A stretch of 64,000 bases of DNA from Halisarca cf. caerulea (Eukaryota > Porifera > Demospongiae > Chondrillida > Halisarcidae): NCBI GenBank assembly GCA_963170055.1, contig CAUJGJ010000185.1, positions 3,280,775-3,344,774 on the forward strand, read 5' to 3'. The stretch's first letter is position 1. Each line of letters opens with the position of its first letter. Shown in pieces: positions 24,103 through 36,964 of the stretch. The notes under the pieces are model-generated. The model saw nothing but the letters and a program-made list of their open reading frames with translations. It had not been told where the DNA came from and did no database searches. The position numbers were made by a program, and so were the translations under genes.

Positions 24103-25390
24103 TATGGCAGTTGCATGCCCTGACAACGTGATTATTTAAATGGTCATTGCAATAACTAATTACGTATAATACTACAGTATAGCATGAAAAATCAAAGACT
24201 AGTATACAGTGCATGTTTATAAACTGTACATACAGTGTATATAGCTACAGCCTATACTTTAATGCCTACATCAGTATAAATATTACATGTATTTAGTATA
24301 ACATAGGCGTGAGGGCTGTATGCATGGTAATAAGAAAATGCCAAGTTCCAAGGGAGGTTCCACTGTATACAGTACATTAATATTGAGGGTTTGAGGAAAG
24401 GTTTTGCATGGGTGATGTTGTATACTGCATTAATGCATATATTATTCTTGCATGGCATGATATCAATTGTGCAGATCTAGACTGTCTGTTATAGCTGACA
24501 TCCATAATTTATTATATATAGCACATGCATGTATTGGAAAAATTTCATCTATATACAATGTATATAAGAGCTTGGTGTTGTCATCCATCAGAGCTTGTAA
24601 ACCAATGAATCTTTAAAATTTGCCAATTTTTTGGAAAATTTAAATTAAAGAAATTTCATTCCATCTCCACTGATTGTTTATAGATCTTCTCTGTGGAATG
24701 TTTTGGTTTCTTCCAGTATGTAATTCTGTGCATGCACGTGGATATGGAATCTACCGAAGTGCTTAACAAAATTAAAGCTGTGTTGCATGCATGGAGAAAG
24801 TCAAGGTACTTAATGGCATGTATATATACGTACAGTAAAATTGAAGTGTATTTGAACATGTGCATCAAAATTAATATTATTATATAAGAATAGAAACATA
24901 AAGAATGAAACTGCATGAAACCCCATGCACACATATTTTATATCATACATGCAGATAAGTGACTTTTTGGTATGTGCATATATATAGCAAGTGCATGTCA
25001 ATACTCTTCCAGCTGACCAACTGTATTTTGCTCATATACATTATCTAGCTGCCAGTTTAGCTGTGAACAATATTGCTATCATAGGCGTACATGATTTGTA
25101 CTGGGGGGAGGGGGGGGGGGGGGCTCATTCAATATCATGCAATGCAATTCATGTGCAGTACAATAACTTGATCATTATGATCAGGGAATTAAACATTGAC
25201 TAGAATTAAAAATATTTGGGGGGGGGGGGGAGGGGGGCTACAGCCCCTCCAGCCCGCATGGTTCCTACTCCTATGGCTATAGATTAATGGATATTCATGT
25301 TGTATATTAATAATAGTATTGGGTTATATAATTCATAGTGCAGCTTAACACACATTCTCTACTTCATGTACATTCATCATCTTTTTTAGT
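24103..25390. other. Gene-free AT-rich stretch
   Basis: Many 'tgcatgcatg' and 'tatacagt' motifs and two G runs (25108-25124 and 25218-25230, the latter before 'ctacagcccctcc'). No coding segment is convincing. Confidence 0.45.
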
Positions 25391-26619
25391 GCAGAAGAAA
25401 ATTGTGAAAAATGGACAAGGTGATCGAACTTTTAGTGGATTGCATAAAAAATTCAGGATGGTTTGTCAATAGTTGTTGAATTTAGCTTATAAGGTCAGAA
25501 CCAATGTATCTCAAGTAGAGGAAACTCTATACTGCAGTTGACTATACTGTCTGGTGCCAGAAGATAAATTGGTGGGTGTCAAGACATCGATATGTTACAA
25601 TTTGAGGAAAAGTTGTGCCTGCATAAGGAAAGATATAGAATACCTGATTATTCTGTCCTCTTGTGGAACATACAGTATTGGTGGATGTTAATTGAACCTC
25701 ATGTTTTCCCTGTGCTTAATATGAAGAACCCTGTGGAGGGGTCTTAAGTTCATCTAAGTTTGTCATCTCTGAGGATTACATGTATAGGAAAGAACAATTT
25801 ATCACTGACATCGTTGCTCGCCTTAAGGGTGTGAAGAATGATTAAGATGAATTAGACAGTACTTACTGTGATTTGGTGGAGGGTTTGAAGAGTGGGCTGA
25901 AGGAAGTGATAGTGAGGTTGAAGTAAACCAACCAGTAAACCAGTTGAAGTAAACCAGGCATGGTTTACCTTAGTCTAGCTGCTAGCCCCGTACTTCTCCT
26001 GCGTGGACGAGGAGATGGTAGGGTAAATCTATTATTGAAGCTATAAGAACTTTAGGAATGAGTACCTGGAAGCTAGCTGGAATAGTGTATTTCATGGTAG
26101 TAAAGTGGGGAAAAGGAGACAGCTAGGGAACATGCATGAGAGAAGTTGGAACAACATTTACAGTATCCACAGAAATTCTATAGAGAGAGCTTAAGATGAA
26201 TGTGACTATAAGTAAGATCTGAAGCAATTTAAGGATGAAGTGAAAAAAGTTGCAGCTGCAGTTATGAATTGTATGCATGCATGGTGAGCATGCATGATCG
26301 TATTAAATTGTATTATATTGTATTAAGGTTGTCCCTTCAGCACAAGGGTGGTATTAATGGGGGAATTGCAAAGAAATGAAAAAAATCAGCAATTATTACA
26401 AGTAAAAAAATAAGGTGATGGTCGACAAATATAAACAGTGAGCAATAAACAGTATGGTAATAATTATCAAACAAACAAACAAATAAAAAAAAGAACAAAT
26501 GGGTAGTATGTTGATAACTGACAAACAAAATCAACAATAAATAATTATGGTAATTGTTGACAAACTGGCAATTGGAATTGCTAAAATTTAACAATCAAAA
26601 ATTAATTAATCAAGTTTAA
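25391..26619. other. Unassigned stretch, possible decayed coding sequence
   Basis: Short plus-strand peptides appear (for example FSGLHKKFRMVCQ near 25430-25470), separated by stops, but no domain is recognisable. 26390-26600 is A-rich, with (caaa)n repeats at 26471-26490. Confidence 0.3.
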
Positions 26620-26745
26620 TAGAATAAATAATCTACAAAATGGTTCAGAAGGCTAGCCTTGAAACTGGAATGACCAAACTCCCCGACTGCGCAGTTGGAA
26701 TTTCATTCCACTCTCGACCTGCACGGAAAATGAATGATGGTGACA
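26620..26745 (-). pseudogene. LINE ORF2 C-terminal scrap
   Basis: The minus strand reads RAGREWNEIPTAQSG and, after a frameshift, FGHSSFKASLLNHF, resembling the 'R.WN.LP..' end of CR1/L2-type LINE proteins. It is too short to classify further. Confidence 0.4.
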
Positions 26746-26793
26746 GAGAGGTACATAATTTGATATACAAAATACATTATATATATATATGTA

Positions 26794-27276
26794 CAGTGGG
26801 CCCCACTTAATCGCATAACAGTTAAAGGAATATTCTGGTTAATGGAATATAATCTCCAAGTACAGAATTATTTGCATATATGCACTGTAGTAAAAAACTG
26901 CTAAAAGGAATACCACTTATAAAGGAATATTCTGGATATATAGAAATAGGAATTTCACATCACTTATATATTCAAAGAGTATATAAACCATACTACTTAT
27001 AAGAATAACATTGTAAATGCAAGTTTATCCGAGTCAGTTATAATTATAGCTATATCCTACAATGAAAAATCAATAACATTGCTTAATACCTCTTAAAAAT
27101 CCTATTTGAAACAGGTTATTCACTTCACTGCAAATAATTCAGTATATTGCTCACACATACATTCATACATTTAATATACATAAAGACCGTCCCCTGTCCT
27201 GGATATAAAGGAATATTTTGGATGATGGAATAATTCTGCCTGGTCCAGAGGGTATGTGATTAACAGGGGTCCACTG
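26794..27276. mobile_element. pogo-like MITE (CAGTGG(A/G)CCCC family)
   Basis: It begins CAGTGGGCCCCACTTAATCG and ends GATTAACAGGGGTCCACTG with TA at both sides. Internal segments (ggaatattctggttaatgga) also occur in both arms of the 1.55 kb inverted duplication, so it shares a family with those arms. Confidence 0.65.
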
Positions 27277-27293
27277 TATATATACTGTATATA

Positions 27294-27472
27294 CAGTAGA
27301 ACCTTGTTAGTAAGAACACTGTTAATGAGTAATACCTGGTTATAGGAAGTACAAGGATATGATGCCCCCAGCTTATAATCCATAATACTAATCTCTATGG
27401 TTAGCAAGTACTACTAATAGTGAATAGCAATTTGGAGGGTCCCCAGGTGTACTCACTAACGAGGTTTGACTG
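27294..27472. mobile_element. pogo/Tigger-like MITE
   Basis: It runs from CAGTAGAACCTTGTTAGTAA to CACTAACGAGGTTTGACTG, flanked by TA. It is about 180 bp and starts only 17 bp after the preceding MITE. Confidence 0.65.
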
Positions 27473-27504
27473 TACATGTGTATATATATATATATATATA
27501 TATC

Positions 27505-28000
27505 ATGAACCAGGTAGTGGTTCATATGTAGGGATGATGCAGAATAAACATGGCCCCCATACATTAGCATCGACTATATATTTGCTGAAAACTCACTTCC
27601 AATACATTTTGGAGCTCCAAAAAACAGCTTATTTGGCTTTTACGACCACTTTTCGATAGATCTAAGTATAAAAGAAGCTTCTGGATGCCTTATATGAGCT
27701 ACTTATATTTCGCAAAGTTTACATAGAGTAAAAGGTCTAGCTCTATGCCCATCTAGCCCCATGTATATGTCTATCCCTATGCCCATCTAGCCCTATGCAT
27801 GTCTAGCCCTATGTTTGTCTAGCCCCATGCATGTCTACCCCTATGCATGTTTAGCCCTATGTATGTCTATCCCTATGCCCGTCCAGCCCTGTGTAGCAAA
27901 CAACCCTACGTTACCTTGTTTAAATGTTGTTTTAACGATTGACAGTTTTATCCCTACATCTTTTTTTTTCCATTTTTAAATGTTGACGTTGAGGAGTGAA
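27505..28000. repeat. Half of a 'ctagccctatg' foldback-type repeat
   Basis: It begins with a short hairpin (catgaaccaggtagtggttcat). A unique-looking block follows (aaaactcacttccaatacat). Then come roughly 20-bp degenerate units of the type 'ctagccctatgcatgt' (about 27740-27895) and a 'gattgacagttttatcccta' tail. The fuller copy is at 43580-44110; the reverse arm is missing here. Confidence 0.55.
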
Positions 28001-28954
28001 CAAAATGGCTACCACCACGTGGCACCTGTGAAGATGCAGAAAAGAATTGTGAGGAAAGGGAGTTGCCACAACCTATGAATAAGAAGAGTGAAATCCAATG
28101 GAAGGAGCGGTGTAATGAGTATTTCAGAAGCGTTGAAGACGGTGACAGCAGCGGAGAACCCTTACGTGAATTTTGCAACTGTTGTTCACCCCTTTGTTTC
28201 ACCAGTTTTGTAATGATGACACCGTTTCCTTCTGGCCTTGCCCGGGCCCTGTAGTGCTCTTTGGCTCATATATACCAAGCCTTGCACTACACTGTGGGGT
28301 TAACCCTGTGTCCGAGGCTTTTCTTTTGCATCACATATATTCCTCGATTTGAATAATAATGTGTCTTTCCCCCATATGGTTTTTATGTATATAGTGTTGT
28401 GCAATAAACCAAATAAATAGTAATTCCGCAATATTATTTGTGCAAAATTTAAATCAGACACCAGCCAACTTTTTCCTGTACTGTGATATTGTGTGATACC
28501 ATGATTTCTCCAAACTATTGAGTGTGGAAGCACTGACTATGGCTGCAAAAGAAGCATATAAGGCTATTGTTTGTGAATGATTTTAATCTGCATGGCAAAG
28601 ATACATTTGGATATTGTCTACAGTTTCAGCACTTAGTATACCGTGATCATATATACTGTGATAGAATGAGGGGATACATACCAAGACTGATAATTTGTGA
28701 TATACCGCACAGCTCTCTTTTTTTCACAAACGCCTTGACCATTATTATTTCAAAGAAGCACCAAATGGTGCATGTGTGGTCCTAGGGTATCCAAACCCTG
28801 CTAGACATGCTCTACAAAAGCACATGCACAGTTTACAATTTGGTCTAGGACACTTACAGTAGTAGTTATGACATGAGGACATGTAGAGTTACATTTATGC
28901 CCGACTTAGTTCAGAATATAAATAAAAAGTAGTAAGGGGCCTTGTGGTGTTCAG
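28001..28954. other. No gene recognised
   Basis: A plus-strand frame near 28063-28254 contains two short Glu-rich segments but no domain I recognise. The rest is AT-rich with no element ends identified. Confidence 0.35.
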
Positions 28955-29330
28955 TTTTTACTGGTGATGTCTCTCCAGTTCCGCTTACACCATATTGCAT
29001 ACGAATGGAGGAGACAGGCCTGATGGTTTCCAGTTCCAACTTCCTCTGCTCCTTCTGTGGTGCCTGCTTGGTGATGGAGTAAAGGTTGGCATAACTAGGG
29101 CTGTTGTGAACCCGCATGAGCCAACCTCAATGGTGATCAGCTGTGCGTCAGTGGTTACTTTCAGGCACTCTTTAAGGATGTCAGTGTAGCGGTTACTCTT
29201 CCGCTCTGCAGCATCTTCAAACCCTGTCTCAAAAAGAATGGTGAGTTCCACAATCCGAATCGAAGACATGTCCTTACTCCAGATGACCAGATCAGGTCTG
29301 CTGTCCGTACAGGCAAAAGAACTCTCTTCT
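28955..29330 (-). pseudogene. Retroelement C-terminal fragment (RPD..ELT..FE type)
   Basis: The minus strand reads SRPDLVIWSKDMSSIRIVEL followed by TILFETGFEDAAERK, then ITIEVGSCGF, then after a frameshift a short QAPQKEQRKLELE tail. This pattern is a recurrent C-terminal module of invertebrate reverse transcriptase elements. It resembles a PD-(D/E)xK nuclease-like block, but the nuclease assignment is inference. Confidence 0.6.
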
Positions 29331-29480
29331 TGTCAAACATGATACCATTATTATTCACTGAGATACAAAAACATGAGAGTAAGATATAGGGTGGTGGGTA
29401 TGTAATGAGTTTCAGCCACTGCCTAAGCATAAGAATGATAACACTGCACAGTATAGGGTGAAACTTACATATACAACTAT

Positions 29481-29482
<2 letters not shown>

Positions 29483-29538
<56 letters not shown>

Positions 29539-29618
29539 GGTACGAGCATGCATGATATCCAGGTTATCACCCGTGACCGAGGTGAAGCCGAGGTCATGGG
29601 CAATGACCCGGATATCAT
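29483..29618. repeat. (AT)n tract followed by a GAA-capped hairpin
   Basis: (AT)n at 29483-29535 is followed by a palindrome at 29552-29618. Its tip is TGACCGAGGT (29574-29583), loop GAA, GCCGAGGTCA (29587-29596). The tip pairs throughout except for a tandem G.A/A.G pair. The outer stem is gatatcc..ggatatc. Confidence 0.8.
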
Positions 29619-31140
29619 ACCTAAGCAGAAAGGTTCCCCCCAAAATAAAAATATGCAGGCTTAATTTTTGTGAAGGAACACTGTCATGAATTGATCATGA
29701 ATCCATTCATAAAGGGTAGAATTTGCCAAAAAAGCTTACATCATTAATAGCATGTATTAATCAATCTTGAACCCATTGGTAAGTATGTTTATTTAGTAGT
29801 TACATTGTCAATGAATACATGTATCAAAATTTATAGGAGTTCTAATGTAAATTGTACATGGTTCAGCTTTGTTCCAAACAGCATGGCATAAGCATTCGTG
29901 CAAGGATTTATTCATGTATAGGTACGTACGCATGCTTGCACATGTTCAGGGTTTCTTTTAGAGGAAAGGGGGAACAGGGGGTATCTCTCCCTTAAATTGA
30001 AATCTTATCCTAGATATAACACACATGCACAGTTGCAACAGACTGAACTGTGGACTGTATTCATCAACAGCTTGAGTGGCGTAAAACAGCCTCATTTATC
30101 ACCTTTTGAGGCATGAAAACTAAAAATTTTCCTGGGGGAGTATACCCCCAGACCCCCTAGCTTAGACCACTATCACTTCACATACATATCTGTCCCCCAT
30201 TACATACGTACATCACTATACTTTGCCATTGCCCCATCTTCATCATTATTCTGTTAGAAAACCTGATATGCATGCTGCATGCATGAGTGGGGGGTAATAT
30301 CATTGAATAGTATGCGCCACGTGGTGCCACGCGTGTGTGTGTATATACAAACATACGTATAAATAGATGTGTAGGTTCCCCTCAAAAAATTTGATCCCCA
30401 ATAAAACCCTGTATATAATATGGGTAATGTTGTTTGAAGTTTGCTGACAATATAAAGGGGAGAATACCTTCCTTGTGGAAAGAGAGTGTACTAGCAAGGT
30501 TCTATATAGGATGAAAATTTTTTGGGGAATCTTCAGTATTACAAGGCATGCCTGCATGTCACGCAAGACATGATTATGTTTTTAATGCAAGTATTGTATC
30601 GACAGTATGTATATAGCATGCCCGTAGCCTGGTATCCAGAAAGGGGGGTGCTTTTCACATCACTATATTACATTGTAATATCGCTCAGTATATAATAGTA
30701 GCATACATCTGAGTATCTAAAGTATACAAAAGTATAGTAACTAACTGAAGTATAGTGGGGACAGTATTATCCTTGATGGAGGGCTCAGGGTCTACAGAAG
30801 CTAAATCTGATGCATTTCTCTGCTCTAATGGCCAGGAATTGCACAGTGATTCATTGAGTATACCACTTGAAGCGCTGCGTTTTCCGTCACTCTTCTTATG
30901 TGCATTATCATTATTATTCGCCATATTAGAGTTGCACAATAGACAAAGAAAACCGTTGACGACTCGATTCTCGCTAAAGCAGCTGAAAAATGTAACCAAA
31001 GTCAGCAAAGGTCTTAATTTAGCTGAGTATTCTAGCTAAAATAGCCTTAGGTAGTTATCGAGGATAACAATTTTAAGGTGAATAATCTGAATAACAACGC
31101 ACTTGTCCCAATGTTCTTTGCTTAGCCTAGGGGGGTGAAA
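29619..31140. other. Gene-free repeat debris
   Basis: It contains 'cctgggggagtatacccccagaccccctag' at about 30131-30160, a palindromic motif repeated at 49500-49530. At 30700-30930 a minus-strand frame starts MANNNDNAHKKSDGKRSASS but ends without a recognisable domain. Confidence 0.35.
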
Positions 31141-31345
31141 TTCAGTGACGTACAGTATGTGGTATTGCAGGGGTATAACTAGTGGTGTGTGGGGCATGCT
31201 CCTCCAGGGAAAATTTGAGTTTTTAGGTAATATATGGTGGTATCTCACTATTTTAGATCATTCAAGGTTGATTTTGACACTCAAGTAGGGCCTTTTCTAT
31301 AGTAATTCACCCTACAGTTGAATTTTTTTGGGGGGGTAGAAGCTC
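31141..31345 (-). repeat. Dispersed repeat, inverted relative of 49395-49545
   Basis: Segments 'tcaaggttgattttgacactcaagtagggcc' and 'gggcatgctcctccaggg' recur in reverse complement near 49410-49530. The family is unknown. Confidence 0.5.
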
Positions 31346-31854
31346 CCTCCCCTGGATTACCTGACCAGTGCTGAACAAATCAGGAAAGGGGTATACAATG
31401 TGAACACATTTTTGTGGCATTTCTCTGATCAGGTATCAGGTATTGCTAAAGTATGGGGCGTGATGCATACATCTGGTTTCTATTAAATGGATTCAGTTAT
31501 GTACCTTGCAAATTTTTTTGGTATGCATGTGGGAACCCTTCACACTACGATATCTATGCGGTTTGAAATGAAAGTGCTGCCCTTGGCATGGGGAGCAAAG
31601 ATGTGATGTGTGTGGTTTGGGCTGGAGGTGTTAGGATCTGAGAGATACAATGGCAGGCTTTTGAAGAAGTTGGTGAGGCAAGCTGTGGAGTGTCAGGGAG
31701 TATGGATGAAGAATATGGCAAAGTGTATTGGGCACTTCGAATGAAGTGGTATGGAAGTGAATGCCATTAAAAGATACTGTCAGATTTTGAGGTTGGGGAG
31801 ATGTTGGAAAGTGCTACTTGGGGGACAGTTACACCAGTGTTCTCCCCAGAAAAA

Positions 31855-32160
31855 AATCAAGGGATATGGGGTTTTGCGTGTATAGAGTTTGATCTGACAT
31901 ACTTCATCAACATTGAATTCATCAATTGGTGGTCCCTCAATGACAATTGTGATAAGGCAATTCAGAAAATTACTTGAAAGTTGATTGTTAGCATCAATTT
32001 TAATGCACTAAAGAGCAGAGAAGCCACCTTCACAGTCCACAGTGGACATTGGCATAAGACAAATTGCTGCCAACTTGCTGAGATTGGGAAAAAACTAGGT
32101 CTTGTGTGCATTCTGCCCAGGAGCTCACATGGTGACAGTTGCATACTGCCAATTATCACT
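31855..32160 (-). pseudogene. hAT transposase C-terminal (dimerisation) remnant
   Basis: The minus strand reads PNLSKLAAICLMPMSTVDCE and GGFSAL, then a stop, then LSSNFLNCLITIVIEGPPID. This is the signature 'P.SSAECERGFSALKRIK..LRN.L' end of hAT transposases. The internal TAG kills it. A second, independently decayed copy is at 52545-52960. Confidence 0.7.
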
Positions 32161-32546
32161 TGTTTGGCTTCTTTTTTATCATGTATTGCTATATACTACT
32201 GTATTACAATAATAATCTTATTATAATAAAGATAGGCCGATTTTTTGTTCGCAGTTCACTGACACGCGCTTCGAGTGATTGCGGGCGAATCTTCACGATA
32301 GTTCACTGTTGTGTCTAGAAAGAGACCTTGAGGGCTTCTTTTTACTCTTACTTGCGAAATAGAGAAATTTCGAAAATAGCCCGTATAAGCCTACGAACCG
32401 CCATATTTGTTGTACGGACGAATCCTGACTAGAATACGACTTTTAACTTCGAAACAGTTTTCCGCTAACTCCTCCTAGGAAAAGGACGCGAGTACTTTGT
32501 GACTATGGCTATTGCTCCTCAATATACCTGGTGAGTGACCTTATCT

Positions 32547-33130
32547 TAGGGGTCACAATGAAAAATTCATTGCCGTCGGAATCATCCGAAAATACTGTTT
32601 TAGATGAAATTCAGTACGGCGAATCTAATGGTGGTAACCGTTTTTCGATTGGTCGAAGTATGACCAAGTTATGCATAAAAATTAATCAAAATTGTGGTGC
32701 AACGCGCGCGAGAAAACTACTTTCCACCAATGCGGAGTTAAATGAAATGGATCCAAAATTGTAGCAGATACTCACCACTGTCATGATCGACTAGGAAAGG
32801 CGTATTTCGGGCAGTTATCCTTGCATTTGTCGGAGGGGGGTCTCCGAAATTTCCACACTAAACGTCCTTACAAGCTCGAAACATACGCGAAACAAACCCT
32901 CACGCTGTGCAAGGATGATCCATCCCTCGGCTATCCATAGCAGAAAATTGGGGGAGATTGCTCTACTTAAACCACCTGCGTTGCAGCAAAATATGATTTT
33001 ACGCATAACTTGGTCATACTTCAACCAATCGAAAAACGGTCACCACCATTAGATTCGCCGTACTGACTTTCATCTAAAACATTATTTTCGGATGTTTCCG
33101 ACAGCAATGATATTTTTCATTGTGACCCCT
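32547..33130 (+). mobile_element. 584-bp hAT-like MITE, copy 1
   Basis: It runs from TAGGGGTCACAATGAAAAAT to ATTTTTCATTGTGACCCCT. The inverted ends extend about 140 bp at high similarity. 'accttatct' flanks both sides (8-9 bp duplication), which points to hAT. It is nested in the Helitron-like copy A. It holds a 69-codon frame on one strand, seen in all four copies. Confidence 0.8.
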
Positions 33131-33399
33131 ACCTTATCTATATAGCGGAATGATTTAAGCATGGATATCAAAAGCGGCATCGGTGATAATATCGATACCA
33201 ACAGCCATGTTTGTGCGCAATGGTATCCGTAGTAAGTATACGGATTTCCTGTCGAAGGCTACGTAAATTATGCCGCGAAATACGAATAGAAGAATCCTCT
33301 CAAATATTATAATTTTATTTTGGGAACATGTAGTTTGTATGCGTGACAAAATTGATGATCTGTGTGTGTTTCTGCATATATGTTTCTCTCTCTGTGTGA

Positions 33400-33513
<114 letters not shown>

Positions 33514-33667
33514 ATACATGCATGCATATAGCACATGTTTGTATGTGTGTGATGACAGAAAACACACACAGACAATGAAAATTAGGCTATAACACCAATG
33601 CAACAAGTATATGTGGCACAATACTCTAATTCTATCCATATAGCAAATCGCAGTGGGATGTGGTGCG

Positions 33668-33671
33668 GTGT

Positions 33672-33742
<71 letters not shown>

Positions 33743-33749
33743 TGTGTGT

Positions 33750-33818
<69 letters not shown>

Positions 33819-34011
33819 CGTGCATGTGTGTGTACATGTGCGTGTGTGTACGTGTGAGGAGGGAGGGAGGGAGGGAGAAAAGGAAGGGGGAAGGAGGGAG
33901 GGAGAGAGGTGTGAGAGGTGTGTATGTGTGTATTCATGTGGGTGGGGGAGGGAGGGAGAGAGGTGTGTGTATGTGCGTGTGTCTGCGTGTGTATGCGTAC
34001 GTGTGTGTGTA

Positions 34012-34043
<32 letters not shown>

Positions 34044-34086
34044 TGTGTGTATATGTGTACATGTGCGGTGTGTGTGTGTGTGTGTG

Positions 34087-34126
<40 letters not shown>

Positions 34127-34149
34127 CGTGTGTGTGTGTGCATGTGTTT

Positions 34150-34188
<39 letters not shown>

Positions 34189-34690
34189 TGTGTGCATGTG
34201 TTTGCATGTGCGTGCATGTGTTTGCATATGTGTGACATGTGTGTGTATGTGTATACATGTGTGTGGTGTGTGTTGTGTGTGTGTATGTGTGAGAGTGAAA
34301 GAGAGAGAGATGGAGAGAGGGAGGCAGGGAGGAAGGGAGGGAGGGAGGGAGAGGTATGGGAGGTGTGTGTTTGCATGTGTACATGTGTATGTGTGTGGAG
34401 GGAGGGAGGGAGGGAGGGAGGGAGAAAAGGAAGGGGGAAGGAGGGAGAGAGAGGTGTGAGAGGTGTGTGTATATATGTGTGTACGTGTGTGGGGGGAGGG
34501 GGAGGGAGGGAGTGAAGGAAGGAGGGAGAGGTGTGACAGGTGTGTGTATGTGTGGATATATGTGCCTGTGCACGTGCGCGCATGTGTGTGGTGTGTAAGT
34601 GTGTATGTGAGTACATGTGTACATGGTGTGTGTGTGTGTGCGTGTGTGTGTGCGCGCGTGCGTGTGTGTGTGTGTGTGTTAGTGTGAGTG
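33668..34690. repeat. Compound TG / GGGA satellite block
   Basis: About 1 kb of TG tracts alternates with purine blocks such as 'gggagggagggagggaggga' (33857-33876, 34335-34352, 34397-34424). The purine blocks are strong G-quadruplex candidates on the plus strand. Very long HTHT/VCVC frames here are artefacts. Copy B has an equivalent block at 54758-55696. Confidence 0.95.
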
Positions 34691-34962
34691 TACATGTGAT
34701 ACTTGCAAGCAGATTTGAAGCAATTTTGAATGCAAGAACTGGACTTCATGTAACTACTATACAATACTATACATAAGAGTTGCACCCATGTGACTAACTA
34801 ACTAGCATATTACGACCTTAATTATTCTTGATATAGAGATTACACTCAAATATATTGATTAATTCACTTGAATCAATGATACAATCTCTTCACTCGATAT
34901 AAGGGTTGCACCCGCCACCCAAACTAGGGGGGAAGGCGGCCGAAGGCCGCCTTCACCCCTAG

Positions 34963-36964
34963 TATGTACAATTTAAATCCTGTATTTCTGTGACCTTGCT
35001 AAATAAACACAAAGGATATTGGAAGGCTTTTTTTAGTTTTGAAGGTGTATTGGACCAATATGCCTTAATGTATATAGGGAGAACCCTGGTTACAGAGATG
35101 TTGTCCAAGGACATGGAGGAAAACTGAAGCTCTTCATACTCCAAGAGACAGATGATATTCAGGTACATTTCAAATTGAGCTGTGCTGTGTTGAGGAAGAA
35201 GGAAAGGATGATGCTATAGTGAAGCTGAGAGGAGGAACTGCACCCTTTCAGATTGAGATTGGCAGGTGAAAAGGACTAGCAAGGGATGAAAGATTTTGCA
35301 AGCTGTGTGAGAGAGGGAGATTGAAGATATTGACCACTGGTGTCTGAAATGTTCTGCCTGTTCTATATATAGTGTCATTTTCTGAAGCAAAGGCTAAACT
35401 CACGCTGGGGAGTCTAAAATTTTAAAATTATAGGCCCCGCGGAGCCTGGAATAAGGGGGACCCAGAATTTTATCACACCGGGTACACAATTCCGCCATTT
35501 TATAGCGAGCCCACGCTCATAAGATGGCGGTGGGAATGGCTAGTAAGTAAACTGGGTCGGCTACGCCAGACGAGTTAGCACTGACCACAACGTAGCATCG
35601 AGTGTATTCAGCCCCATCCTAACTCACCGCAGCATAATTAATCTGGATCCTTGATTTGTACTGCATTACGGAAGCACACACACCGGGCAAAAGCAACTGA
35701 TATCCGCACTTCTGTTTGGTACGTAAGTCATATAAATTTCCGAATAGTGAGTATCTGTATAGAGTGTATCTAATGATATCTTTATTGGTGAAATTTTCGA
35801 AGATAAACAAGCTTTTCCTTGCACCTGTAATACCAGTAAGTAGGTACACGATATGTTACCGGAAATGAAGCTAGAACCATATATGCATATTATATCCATT
35901 CATCTTTCTATCCATTAATCCATGTAAGATTAGACTGTAATCATTATATCTGTAGTTTAATCCTACATGGGCCCATAAGAGATTATTTCACTCGACATTC
36001 TCAACACAAGTAGAAAGTGATGTGATGTCCTCATAATACATCTTCCTTGTCTACCTTGTGTCACAGAAATTCTAAGTTCAGTGTGTCTGTAGTTTCCATA
36101 TTTTGTAAAGTCATGATGCTGCATCATAGCACCAGAATGCAACAATTGGCCCATTAACAACAAATAGCACTGCACTAGTACTGAGACCTCGCTTCTTTGC
36201 ACATCAGATAACCAGTTCCCTTGCCTTCCGCAGATTTTTTTGAAACAAATCTGCCATAATCATACTGTATACTATGCTACTGCGCTGTCATTTATTCAGT
36301 CCCCTTACTTCATTCACAATTTCATCCAGAACGAATGTGTGCAGATATGTGAAGTCCAACTGTACTGTAATTTATCTATTTACAGCATGTGCTACCATGG
36401 TAAAGGCATGATTATGCTCTGATTTTATGCATTATAAAACATAGGTGTCTAACTCATTGTGATTTACTGTAATGCTCATTCGGGAGTGTCCCAAAGAAAG
36501 GCACTCTAAATCCAACCAAAACCAAGGTAGTCCTTGCCACTGTAAGAAGTGAGCTTATTATCAAAGCCAAGATGGTCTTTGTTAGGGATACCCAGGTCTA
36601 CTCCTGATTTCCTTTAGAAGCTTGGTTTTCAATAATATACAAATTGCTTTCTCGAATTATTTGGAAATCAGAATATCTGTTCAAAGTCTATCAATGGATT
36701 CTTAGACTATAATATATACGTAAAACATACAATAGACACTCAGACCATATGCCATATAAGAAAGTACTCACTTTGCATCCTTAGGACTAGGTACGTATTT
36801 TACATGTCATACAAGCATCGTGCCTATATCTTAACTATACTTCTAACAACATACAAGAACACATATACGTATTACTTCGCATTATTATTATTGTAACATT
36901 TCATATTTATTATCTGTATCTATTTATCAAAAAAGGATCTTCCAAAACACTTGGAATAAAGGTA
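34963..36964. other. No gene recognised
   Basis: 35400-35600 is GC-richer (ggccccgcggagcc, gcgagcccacgctc). A pogo-like terminus-like segment (ctgagacctcgcttctttgc) occurs at about 36180. Minus-strand frames at 35619-35899 and 35963-36202 have no recognisable domain. Confidence 0.35.

Noticed and set aside
27740..27900. CRISPR-like or satellite array (regular 20-bp units)
   Set aside because: Units are degenerate, lack spacers of constant length and belong to a foldback repeat; the genome is eukaryotic.
30685..31008. Minus-strand frame containing MANNNDNAHKKSDGKRSASS
   Set aside because: Plausible start and composition, but no recognised domain, no supporting splice partners and repeat-rich surroundings.
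32531..32764. Conserved frame MKNSLPSESSENTVLDEIQY at several loci
   Set aside because: It lies in the inverted ends of the 584-bp MITE, and its repetition reflects element copies, not a protein family.
35619..36202. Several 60-80 codon minus-strand frames
   Set aside because: No family resemblance, and a pogo-like terminus lies nearby; likely chance frames.
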